NCBI GenBank assembly: GCA_945911685.1
Contig: CAMEAW010000008.1
Location: 1 to 54,706, forward strand
Source of the DNA: Bordetella parapertussis
GTDB lineage: Bacteria > Pseudomonadota > Gammaproteobacteria > Burkholderiales > Burkholderiaceae_B
Length of the DNA: 54,706 nucleotides
Direction of reading: 5' to 3'
Shown here: piece by piece, positions 41,599 through 49,349 of the stretch
Numbering within the stretch: the stretch's first letter is position 1
How the letters are laid out: every line of letters starts with the position of its first letter
Program-made: the position numbers and the translations under genes
Notes under the pieces: generated by a model
The model's input: the letters and a program-made list of their open reading frames with translations, nothing else
What the model was told of the DNA's origin: nothing
Databases searched by the model: none

Positions 41599-41614
41599 TT
41601 TGCCGAGCAACCGA

Positions 41615-42802
41615 TCAGCGTGGTTGAGGCTGTGCGGCAGTTGGTGTCAATAATTGACCCACATCTTTATAAGAAATGGTTTGCACGCCATCAGTAAATT
41701 CAATTGCCTTGCCGCTGTAAACAACTGCACGCTTTGCCAGTGGCTTTAGCTTTTGATCAAAATGTTGAAGTGCTTTTTTAAAACTTGCATTCCAGGTGCT
41801 AGCGGATTTGATCTCGACTCCTAAAAGTTCGCTGCCCTGCTTGTGTAACAGATCGATTTCATGACCTTGATTGTCTCTATAAAAATAGAGATTAGGCGTG
41901 AAACCTTGGTTGTAGCGTGCCTTGAGCGCCTCAAGTACAACGAGATTTTCAAACATGTTACCGATTAATGGATCGCGCCCAACTTGGTCGACGCGCTCAA
42001 TCCCCAGTAGATAGCAGAGCAACCCCGTGTCGGTAAAATAAATCTTTGGGGTCTTGATCACGCGTTTGCCAAAATTTTCGAAGTAGGGCGGCAGCCGAAA
42101 AATGACGAATGAGGCCTCTAGAATCGACAGCCAGGCCTTGATGGTCATGCCATCTACACCGACATCGCTCGACAGCGACTGATAGTTGATGATTTGGCCA
42201 ACACGGCCCGCCAGTAGTTTCATAAACTTTTCAAAAAGAATCACGTCTTTGAGTTTGATCAGTAGTCTGACATCTCGTTCGACATAGGTTTGAAAGTAGT
42301 TGGCGTACGCTGTGTGCGGACGTTGCTGCTGATCGTAGATGCGGGGTAAAAACCCCTGAAAGATGTATTCGCTCGGCGTATCAAAATCAATCTTGGCCTG
42401 GTGTAGCTCTGCGATTGAAAGAGGTAACAAGTGCAAAATCCCGGTGCGCCCCGCCAGCGATTGCGTGACGGCCTCGCGTAGGAGTAATTGATGCGAGCCC
42501 GTCAGCACAAATTGCCCATTTACCTTGCGTTGATCAACGATTTCTTGCAAATAGCTTAGTAAGTGGGGCGCGCGCTGTATTTCATCGAAGATGGTGCGGT
42601 CAGAATATTGTTTGAGAAACGCTTTAGGGTCATCGGTAGCAAATTGACGAGTTTCAGGGTTTTCTAGGTTCACGTACTGATAATCAGGCAGCACCGCTTT
42701 GACCAAGGTGGTTTTGCCGGACTGGCGTGGACCAAGAATGGTGACGATAGGGTATTCGTTGAGCTGTATTTGCAGCTCAGGTTGAAGATGTCTCGGGATC
42801 AT
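41615..42802 (-). CDS. AAA ATPase with DUF4143 domain
   Basis: 395 residues. Walker A is GPRQSGKTTL (about residues 24-33), Walker B TIFDEIQRAPHLL, and a sensor-type TGSHQLLL. The C-terminal DUF4143 part contains ITGxL-like FTDTGLLCYLLGI, NMFENLVVLEALKARYNQG and the nuclease-like FYRDNQGHEIDLL...VEIKSASTW. Such two-domain proteins are widespread and often mobile. Their role is not settled; toxin-antitoxin-like or DNA-related roles have been proposed. A 35-bp palindrome stands just upstream of its start. Confidence 0.9.
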   Translation of the reverse strand: MIPRHLQPELQIQLNEYPIVTILGPRQSGKTTLVKAVLPDYQYVNLENPETRQFATDDPKAFLKQYSDRTIFDEIQRAPHLLSYLQEIVDQRKVNGQFVLTGSHQLLLREAVTQSLAGRTGILHLLPLSIAELHQAKIDFDTPSEYIFQGFLPRIYDQQQRPHTAYANYFQTYVERDVRLLIKLKDVILFEKFMKLLAGRVGQIINYQSLSSDVGVDGMTIKAWLSILEASFVIFRLPPYFENFGKRVIKTPKIYFTDTGLLCYLLGIERVDQVGRDPLIGNMFENLVVLEALKARYNQGFTPNLYFYRDNQGHEIDLLHKQGSELLGVEIKSASTWNASFKKALQHFDQKLKPLAKRAVVYSGKAIEFTDGVQTISYKDVGQLLTPTAAQPQPR

Positions 42803-42817
42803 AATTGTAGTTTAAAC

Positions 42818-42852
42818 CATACTAATCCAGAGTTCAACTCTGAATTAGTATG
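42818..42852. promoter_or_regulatory. 35-bp near-perfect palindrome upstream of the DUF4143 ATPase
   Basis: Positions 42818-42834 mirror 42836-42852 around C42835 with a single mismatch (C42827/A42843). Left arm reads CATACTAAT-C-CAGAGTT. It ends 16 bases upstream of the ATPase start codon, so it is either an operator or a leader hairpin. I see no other copy in the window. Confidence 0.6.
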
Positions 42853-42960
42853 TAATCTACGATCGAAATACACGTAACTGCCGCTTAACCAGCCCGTTTT
42901 ACTTCAAGCCGAAGGCCTCTCAAAGCGGGTGTCGTCTGAATGCTGGCCGAGTCTGACGCA

Positions 42961-44367
42961 CTACTCAGCGCAACCGCCTGGCAGCGTCAGAGTAATACGC
43001 AATCCTTTAGGGTTGCCAGCTTGAAACAAAAGCTCACCGCCATAAAGACCAACCAAGTCACGCACGATACTCAGTCCTAGTCCGCTTCCTGGGATAGACT
43101 CGTCAGCCCGCTGACCACGGTGTGGAGGTTGGGCTGATTCTGTCAGGTCTTCGCAACCCGGTCCATCATCTTGAATCGTCAGCCGCATCTGGTCATCGGC
43201 GTAACCTGCGTTGACCGAGATCTGATGGCTTGCCCACTTATACGCGTTATCCAACAGATTGCCTATGATCTCTTGCAGGTCTTGTAACTCGCCCGCAAAG
43301 TGAAGATCAACGGGAATGTCACCGACTGCGACCCGAATAGACTTTTCTGCATGCACTTTTTGCATGACGCGTATCAACTGTTCAACCGTGCTTTTGAGCG
43401 GCGTGCGAGCATGCGGCACCCCCGCACTGGCGGCAACACGTGCACGCTTGAGTCGCCACTGCACCTGTTGTTGTAGCTGTTGCAATTGCTCTTGAAGCGA
43501 TGCCACAAACGCTGGGTCGTGCTGACTGCGAGCTTGTTCGGCTTGTAGTGCGTTGCTCATGACAGAGAGAGGGGTCTTGATCGAATGCGCAAGATCACCT
43601 GCTTGATGACGCGCACGTTCGATGATTTTTTCGTTGGCGTCAATCACAGCATTGAAGTCTTCAATGAGCGGCTTGAGTTCAGTTGGAAATGTCCCGGCTA
43701 TGCGGGTGCCAACCCCTTTGCGCAACCCTTTGAGTGAGCGTTGTAGTTGCCGAAGCGGTAGTAGTCCAAACGCCACCTGCGCGCTCGCTGCGATAATAAG
43801 GCTGAGAAAAAGGATCGCAACAAACAGCCATAGCGAGTGCTGCCACGTCTGAATCGCTTGCGTGAGTGCTTGAGTGTCAGAACCGACTATCACCCGAAAC
43901 TGTTTGCCCAGAAGCCCCTCAATCAAGACGTTTTGTTCGGCAACAATCAGTGTTTGTGAAACGGGCCCAGTGAGTTCATGAAAATGGATATCGCCACTTT
44001 TAAGTGCATCATTTGCGACGTTTAGTTTGGTGTCCCAAAGTGAACGTGATTTCAATAAGACAGTACCGCTGTGGTCGTTGATCTGCCAATACAACCCAGA
44101 CTCGGGGCGGTTAAAGCGGGGGTCTGCGCCGGTGGTCTGCATAAGCGGGTTGCCTTGCGCATCGACGTCGAGCGCCGCCACGAGCTGATACAGATAGGAT
44201 TGCAGTTGTTGCTCAAACTGACGCGTCGCCTGGTCTTTAAAGAGCCCGTCAAGCGCGATAGTCGTCAACCCGAGCGCGAGTGCAATCCAAAGGGCAGTAC
44301 CGCCAAACAGACGTAACCTGAGTGACCCACGCCAGCCCCTAACGCTGTTGTTGAGCATGGCTAGCAA
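42961..44367 (-). CDS. Sensor histidine kinase
   Basis: 468 residues. Membrane segment at about 20-40, periplasmic domain (about 42-180), second segment at about 180-200, then HAMP-like and dimerisation region with the phospho-accepting His in QAGDLAHSIKTPLSVMSNAL. The ATP domain has NLLDNAYKWA (N box), DDGPGC and GSGLGLSIVRDL. Resembles PhoQ/QseC-like kinases. It overlaps the response regulator gene by 7 bases. Likely controls the cytochrome operon divergent from this block. Confidence 0.95.
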   Translation of the reverse strand: MLAMLNNSVRGWRGSLRLRLFGGTALWIALALGLTTIALDGLFKDQATRQFEQQLQSYLYQLVAALDVDAQGNPLMQTTGADPRFNRPESGLYWQINDHSGTVLLKSRSLWDTKLNVANDALKSGDIHFHELTGPVSQTLIVAEQNVLIEGLLGKQFRVIVGSDTQALTQAIQTWQHSLWLFVAILFLSLIIAASAQVAFGLLPLRQLQRSLKGLRKGVGTRIAGTFPTELKPLIEDFNAVIDANEKIIERARHQAGDLAHSIKTPLSVMSNALQAEQARSQHDPAFVASLQEQLQQLQQQVQWRLKRARVAASAGVPHARTPLKSTVEQLIRVMQKVHAEKSIRVAVGDIPVDLHFAGELQDLQEIIGNLLDNAYKWASHQISVNAGYADDQMRLTIQDDGPGCEDLTESAQPPHRGQRADESIPGSGLGLSIVRDLVGLYGGELLFQAGNPKGLRITLTLPGGCAE

Positions 44368-45026
44368 TCAACCTTGGCGAGTCGGTAACCCATGCCTCGT
44401 ACGGTTTGGATCATGCCGTCTGGTATCTTTTTTCGCAAGCGTCCAATCATGACTTCAATCGTATTTGAATCTCGGTCAAAGTCTTGTGCGTAAATGTGTT
44501 CAGTTAAAGTGCTGCGTGAGACCACTTCGTCGAGATGATGCATGAGATACGATAAAATTTTGAACTCATGACTCGTGAGTGAGATGAGCGCGTTTTCGCA
44601 CGAGGCGCGACTAGTGCGGGTGTCGAGTTCAAGTTTGCCGCACCGCAGAATCGCGTCGGCTCCACCGCTGGCGCGTCGGATCAGAGCGCGAACGCGCGCC
44701 AGTAGTTCTTGCATATGAAAAGGCTTGGTGACGTAGTCGTCGGCGCCGGCATCAATGCCGGCAACCTTATCATGCCAATCGTCGCGTGCGGTGAGTATCA
44801 GGACCGGCATGGTGCGTTGCTCGGCACGCCATTGTCGCAACACTGAGACGCCATCCATGAGCGGTAAGCCCACGTCTAAAATCACGGCGTCGTAGGTTTG
44901 CTCTTGGCCTAGATACAGAGCTTCGCGACCATCTGAGGCAACATCCACGGCATAGCCATTGGCCGTCAACGCTTCTAAAAGTTGACGTTGTAGGGTGGCA
45001 TCATCCTCGACAACCAATAGCCGCAT
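44361..45026 (-). CDS. OmpR-family response regulator
   Basis: 221 residues. Receiver domain with acidic pair ED at 8-9, phospho-acceptor Asp in DAVILDVGLPLMDG (about residue 51) and the Lys in VTKPFHM; C-terminal winged helix with LTSHEFKILSYLMHHLDEVVSRSTLTEHIY and RLRKKI. Partner of the overlapping histidine kinase gene. It follows the PepSY gene after 30 bases on the same strand. Confidence 0.96.
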   Translation of the reverse strand: MRLLVVEDDATLQRQLLEALTANGYAVDVASDGREALYLGQEQTYDAVILDVGLPLMDGVSVLRQWRAEQRTMPVLILTARDDWHDKVAGIDAGADDYVTKPFHMQELLARVRALIRRASGGADAILRCGKLELDTRTSRASCENALISLTSHEFKILSYLMHHLDEVVSRSTLTEHIYAQDFDRDSNTIEVMIGRLRKKIPDGMIQTVRGMGYRLAKVDC

Positions 45027-45056
45027 TATTTAGCGCTCCGTAGAGAGTCGCATCGT

Positions 45057-45386
45057 CTAGCGCTCTCTGTTTGAGATGATTTCACCCGTCTTTGCATCGA
45101 CCTTTAGTTTTTGCAAACGGCCACCTGCTTTGAGGATTTTAAGCTCATAGATCCAAACCCCATTTTTTTGCTCAAATTCAACGTCTAACACCTGTCCGGG
45201 CTGAGTTTTCTCAAGGCGTTCGAGGATGACCCTCAAACTTAGAATTTCACCGGCTTGAACCGCCTGGGTCGCTCGCTCTTGATCGTTTGTACTCGCCAAT
45301 ACACCTGTCGCCGGAAGCGAACAGGTTAGTAAGACCGCCAACATAGCGGTGACGGTATGGATAGTGTTCTGCGAGTTGAGTTTCAT
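45057..45386 (-). CDS. PepSY domain protein
   Basis: 109 residues with a signal peptide to about residue 31 (GVLAS). One PepSY domain: VILERLEKTQPGQVLDVEFEQKNGVWIYELKILKAGGRLQKLKVDAKTGEI. Exported small PepSY proteins are often encoded beside two-component systems and DUF1924 cytochrome operons, and may sense or modulate the kinase. Divergent from the cytochrome operon at 45522. Confidence 0.88.
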   Translation of the reverse strand: MKLNSQNTIHTVTAMLAVLLTCSLPATGVLASTNDQERATQAVQAGEILSLRVILERLEKTQPGQVLDVEFEQKNGVWIYELKILKAGGRLQKLKVDAKTGEIISNRER

Positions 45387-45521
45387 CTTGCTCTTCCGGG
45401 GTCAGCAACACTTATATTGTGCACCCCAACACATGAACCGAATCTGAACGAATGGTTCAGACAAGGTACAAGGTCGCTGCTGCATCATGACTACATTCGC
45501 CACGTCATGAGAGGTCACTAT

Positions 45522-45926
45522 ATGTTTAAGCAGAACTTCCAGCAGCTTTTTCTAGCCTTAGTGCTTTGTGTCGCAGCCACTGCGCACGCAGGCGACACCA
45601 CCCCAGCGGCAGAATTACAACGGTTCGAAGCTGCCGCAGGTCGGCCAGCCAGCGCAGATAATGGCCGCATCTTCTTTACCTCGACACACGGTTCTAAATG
45701 GACGTGTGCCTCCTGTCATGGTGAAGTGCCCACAAAAGTGTCTAAACATGCAAGCACGGGCAAAGCGATTGATCCGTTGGCACCCGCAACGAATCCAGAT
45801 GCTTTCACTGACGTAGCACGTGTCGATAAGTGGTTTCGACGCAACTGCAAAGATGTGTTGTCGCGCGAATGCACGGCTGCTGAAAAGTCTGATGTCATAG
45901 CATTTTTGTTAGCGCTTAAGCCATGA
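45522..45926 (+). CDS. DUF1924 monoheme cytochrome (SHP-like)
   Basis: 134 residues from the ATG at 45522, preceded by GAGAGG; the longer frame has no export signal. Signal peptide cut near AHAG. Heme-binding motif CASCH, then a conserved CKDVLSRECTAAEKSDVIAFLLALKP end. DUF1924 proteins resemble the Rhodobacter sphaeroides heme protein SHP, a high-spin cytochrome with oxygen/NO ligand binding. In that system the gene is coupled with a diheme cytochrome and a cytochrome b, as here. Confidence 0.93.
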   Translation: MFKQNFQQLFLALVLCVAATAHAGDTTPAAELQRFEAAAGRPASADNGRIFFTSTHGSKWTCASCHGEVPTKVSKHASTGKAIDPLAPATNPDAFTDVARVDKWFRRNCKDVLSRECTAAEKSDVIAFLLALKP

Positions 45927-46402
45927 AGCGGCTATTGAGCACGTTCATCCTAGGTTTGCTCGTGGCCTTGGGTGTTGGCGCAAGCCAAGCCGTTGCGGGG
46001 GGGTCGAAAGACTTTCAGCCCCTAGTCATGTCTGAAAAATATCGTAGCGAATGTGCCTCGTGCCATTTAGCCTACCCACCAGCCTTGCTGCCTTTAGCCT
46101 CTTGGCGACGTTTGCTTGGAAGTTTAGACAAGCATTACGGCGTAGACGCCTCGCTCGAACCTGCTGAGGTCTTAGAGATTTCTAAATGGCTAGAACCGTT
46201 GGCTGGCACCTATAAAAAAGTGCGCGAAGAGCCGCAAGATGAGCGGATTACCAAAGCGGCATGGTTTGTGCGAGAACACCGCAAGATCGAGGCTGAGGTT
46301 TGGCTACGCCCGAGCATCAAGAGTGCGGCAAATTGTGCGGCTTGCCACACCACCGCAGAGCAGGGCAACTACAACGATGATTTTGTGAGGATACCGAAAT
46401 GA
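45923..46402 (+). CDS. Diheme cytochrome c (DHC-like)
   Basis: 159 residues with an N-terminal signal peptide (to about QAVAGG). Two heme motifs: CASCHLAYPP (N-terminal) and CAACHTT (C-terminal). SWRRLLGSLDKHYG and AAWFVREHRKIEAEVW are typical. It hands electrons from the membrane cytochrome b to the SHP-type protein. ATGA overlaps at both ends show a tightly coupled operon. Confidence 0.93.
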   Translation: MKRLLSTFILGLLVALGVGASQAVAGGSKDFQPLVMSEKYRSECASCHLAYPPALLPLASWRRLLGSLDKHYGVDASLEPAEVLEISKWLEPLAGTYKKVREEPQDERITKAAWFVREHRKIEAEVWLRPSIKSAANCAACHTTAEQGNYNDDFVRIPK

Positions 46403-47061
46403 ACACAATGCTTAATCCGACAGCTCTAGAGACGACTGCAACCATTGCCACAAGGCGCGTCAACGACTTGGCGACACGTAGCTTTCACTGGCTCTTTGCC
46501 TTCTCGTTTTTAGGCGCCTACCTGACGGCAGACTTTGAACGGTTGCGTGGTGTGCACGTGGCCCTTGGTTACACCATGCTTGGTCTGTTGGGGTTTCGTA
46601 TCGTTTGGGGGTTGGTTGGGCCAAAGCATGTGCGCTTCAAATTATTGTTTGGAAAGCTAGCGGGTTTGCGCGCCTGGATGGTTGCCACGCGACACGCCTC
46701 CAGCATCCAGGCGATTGGCTGGAAGCAGGGGCAGAATATGCTGATGGCTCTTGTGGTGGTCAGCTTGTTGGTCTTGGTAGTGCCGTTGGTGGGGTCTGGT
46801 TATTTGCTGAACAACGACCTAGGCGGAAAATTCATTGAAAGTACGCACGAATTTTTTGGCGAACTGTATCTTTGGAGCGTCGTGACCCATCTTGGTCTGA
46901 TCGTATTGATCAGTCTTGTTCGGAGACGCAACATGGCTGCGCCAATGTTGACAGGGCAGGTGCCCGGACCGGGCCCAGATCTGGTGCGCACCGAGCAGCA
47001 TGTGTGGGCAGCCCTGCTAGTGTTGGGTTGCATAAGTTGGTGGGTGTGGTCACTTCAGTGA
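46399..47061 (+). CDS. Cytochrome b561-type membrane protein
   Basis: 220 residues, four to five membrane segments. Heme-ligand His lie in TRSFHWLFAFSFLGAY, VHVALGYTMLGLLGFRIVWG, STHEFFGELYLWSVVTHLGLI. Typical of di-heme b cytochromes that oxidise quinol and reduce periplasmic c cytochromes. Last gene of the SHP/DHC/cytochrome b operon, overlapping the previous gene by 4 bases. Confidence 0.93.
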   Translation: MNTMLNPTALETTATIATRRVNDLATRSFHWLFAFSFLGAYLTADFERLRGVHVALGYTMLGLLGFRIVWGLVGPKHVRFKLLFGKLAGLRAWMVATRHASSIQAIGWKQGQNMLMALVVVSLLVLVVPLVGSGYLLNNDLGGKFIESTHEFFGELYLWSVVTHLGLIVLISLVRRRNMAAPMLTGQVPGPGPDLVRTEQHVWAALLVLGCISWWVWSLQ

Positions 47062-47218
47062 TGTCAGTGCGGATTCTGTGTCCTAGAGCGCTTGAGTCAG
47101 CTCGCGAAACCCTTTAAACACCCTTGGTTGCGGTCGGGTAGGGCTCAATTACCCGTAAAATATGCTTAGGCTGGCTCGATATCTAATCTCAACCCCACCG
47201 CCACTTTAAGGCTTTTGT

Positions 47219-48580
47219 TTGAACGCAACCGCAAGTGTCATCTATTCTCTGTTTTTATTCTATGGAATGTTTGCATTTGCTGGCGGGCTGTTGCTGTTCA
47301 TTCAGTTTAAGGGTGCCAAGCAAGGCTATGTGACGAGTTGGGTGGTTGGCTCGGTTTTTCTTGGTACTGCGACGGTTCTCGTGGCACTGAAAGATGCGCT
47401 GCCATTGTTTATCGCCTTCGACCTCGCTAATGGGCTCAATATCGCGTCATATGTTTACGTCTATGCTTCTTGCCTGAGTTTATTAGGTGCAGATATTCGT
47501 TTTCGGAGGGTTGGAGCTTGGGCTTTTGTCTTGGGCTTCGCCTTCGTGATTGCCTTAATAGTGATTAGAGCTCGTTTTGATTTAGCGTTTCAACCAGCCC
47601 TAGTCGCCTTAGGCGGTTTGGCGTACAACTTTTTTACTAGCTTGCTTGTACTGAAGTTTTATAGGAAGCACCGAGCTAGTTTGGTTTGGATGTTGATGTT
47701 AGTTTTTATGTTGAGCGCATTCGTATGGGGTGTGCGCTTGATCACGATCTTATTTTACGGCGTAGGATTCGCGGCTGACGGTGGCATTGTTAATGCAGTG
47801 ACATTTAGCTTGTTGTTGGTGCTGGGCATTACACGCTATATGTGCTTTGTTGGCGTGGTCACTTCAATCGAAGTGCAAAAAAAAGAAGAATTAATCGCTG
47901 AAAATCATTTCATTAAGTTAACATTCGCGCACAAAAAAATCGAGCAAACTGAATCGCATTTTTTAGCTTCTTTGAATGCGCTCGCTAAGGCGCGTGATAA
48001 CGAAACGGGCAATCACATCATACGTACACAAGAGTATGTGCGAGCACTGGCTCAACGCCTGCAAACGTTGGGTCATTACGCAGATAGCCTCTCTGAAGAG
48101 TCCATCGATGTATTAGTGCGTGCAGCGCCCCTTCACGATCTCGGAAAAATCGGCATACCAGATGCAATCTTATTAAAAAATGGTCCACTCTCAAGCGACG
48201 AGTGGACCGTGATGAAAACGCATGCGCTAATCGGTGAGTCGGTGCTAGACGTGCTTGAGCTTGAGCGCGACGGAGCCTCAGACGTGATCGCCAAAGCCAT
48301 CAGGATTGCAGGTGGCCATCATGAAAAATGGGATGGTACAGGATACCCGCGCGGCTTAGCCGGTGACGCCATCCCGCTTGAGGCTCGGATTATGTCTTTA
48401 GCCGATATGTATGATGCACTGTTGAGTGAGCGCCCTTATAAAAAAGCGTGGTCGCATGATGAAGCCGTTGTAGAAATCATCTCAAAACGTAACATCCAAT
48501 TTGATCCATTGATTGTCGATGCATTTGTTTACGAGCAAGAAGCCTTTAATGCCATCGCACAAACATATCGCGATAGTTGA
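47219..48580 (+). CDS. HD-GYP domain cyclic-di-GMP phosphodiesterase with membrane sensor
   Basis: 453 residues from a TTG at 47219. N-terminus has about seven membrane segments (residues 5-225), a linker helix (KKEELIAENHFIKLTFAHKKIEQTE), then a C-terminal HD-GYP domain with HDLGKIGIPD, HALIGESVLDV, HHEKWDGTGYPRGL and LADMYDALLSERPYK. The GYP triplet and both HD and HH metal residues are intact, so cleavage of c-di-GMP is expected. It probably responds to a membrane-sensed signal. Single gene. Confidence 0.9.
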   Translation: MNATASVIYSLFLFYGMFAFAGGLLLFIQFKGAKQGYVTSWVVGSVFLGTATVLVALKDALPLFIAFDLANGLNIASYVYVYASCLSLLGADIRFRRVGAWAFVLGFAFVIALIVIRARFDLAFQPALVALGGLAYNFFTSLLVLKFYRKHRASLVWMLMLVFMLSAFVWGVRLITILFYGVGFAADGGIVNAVTFSLLLVLGITRYMCFVGVVTSIEVQKKEELIAENHFIKLTFAHKKIEQTESHFLASLNALAKARDNETGNHIIRTQEYVRALAQRLQTLGHYADSLSEESIDVLVRAAPLHDLGKIGIPDAILLKNGPLSSDEWTVMKTHALIGESVLDVLELERDGASDVIAKAIRIAGGHHEKWDGTGYPRGLAGDAIPLEARIMSLADMYDALLSERPYKKAWSHDEAVVEIISKRNIQFDPLIVDAFVYEQEAFNAIAQTYRDS

Positions 48581-48686
48581 CGCGCGGAGAGTTGCGAATA
48601 GGCAGTGGCTTCTCTTGAATGTTCTCAGTTTTTTAACCTATGTGGTTACGCGTTAATGCAGTGATGTGTAATGATAAGATTAAAAA

Positions 48687-49349
48687 ATGCCTCTTATTCA
48701 AACCGCTTTGCTCCAAGCCGAAGGCCTTTCAAAACAGGTTACGCCTGAGCGCTGGCTGTTTCGAAACTTGAATATTTCTGTTGTGCCTGGCGAACAACTT
48801 GCGCTCCGAGGCGCCTCAGGTGTTGGCAAATCGACATTACTAAACCTAATGGCCGGGCTTGATCTGCCTAATGAAGGGCGCGTGCTTTTAAACGGTCAAG
48901 ATCTCGCCAACATGAGCAATGCTGAGCAACTATCCTTGCGCCGCTCAACTTTTGGGTTTGTATTTCAGGCATTTCATTTAATGCCTCACCTCAATGCCTT
49001 ACAAAACGTGATGGTGCCGTGTTTGTTAGCGGGCTTAGCGTTCGCGCAGGCGCAAGAACGCGCCGAGCGTTTACTCGAAGCACTCGATCTTACGGCCGTG
49101 ACGCGGTCTTTTCCGTCTGTGTTGTCCGGCGGCGAGCAGCAACGCGTGGCGCTTGCCCGCGCGCTCGTTCATCAACCAAAAATTGTCTTGGCAGATGAGC
49201 CGACCGGTAATTTGGATCCTGAAACGGCAGATAAGGCCCTCACCCTTCTTTGCCATACGTGTCGCGAGCAAGGCGCCGCTTTGCTGATGGTGACACATTC
49301 AGCAGAGTCAGCCGCAAGGCTTGATCGCACCTTCGTGTTAACCGGCTAA
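48687..49349 (+). CDS. ABC transporter ATP-binding protein (LolD/AttE-like)
   Basis: 220 residues. Walker A GASGVGKSTL, Q-loop FGFVFQAFHLMPHLNALQNV, signature LSGGEQQRVALARAL, Walker B IVLADEPTGNLDP, and H-loop VTHS. Belongs to the MacB/LolD group that works with FtsX-type permeases. Its stop overlaps the start of the permease gene by one base (TAATG). First gene of an AttEFGH-like operon. Confidence 0.95.
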   Translation: MPLIQTALLQAEGLSKQVTPERWLFRNLNISVVPGEQLALRGASGVGKSTLLNLMAGLDLPNEGRVLLNGQDLANMSNAEQLSLRRSTFGFVFQAFHLMPHLNALQNVMVPCLLAGLAFAQAQERAERLLEALDLTAVTRSFPSVLSGGEQQRVALARALVHQPKIVLADEPTGNLDPETADKALTLLCHTCREQGAALLMVTHSAESAARLDRTFVLTG

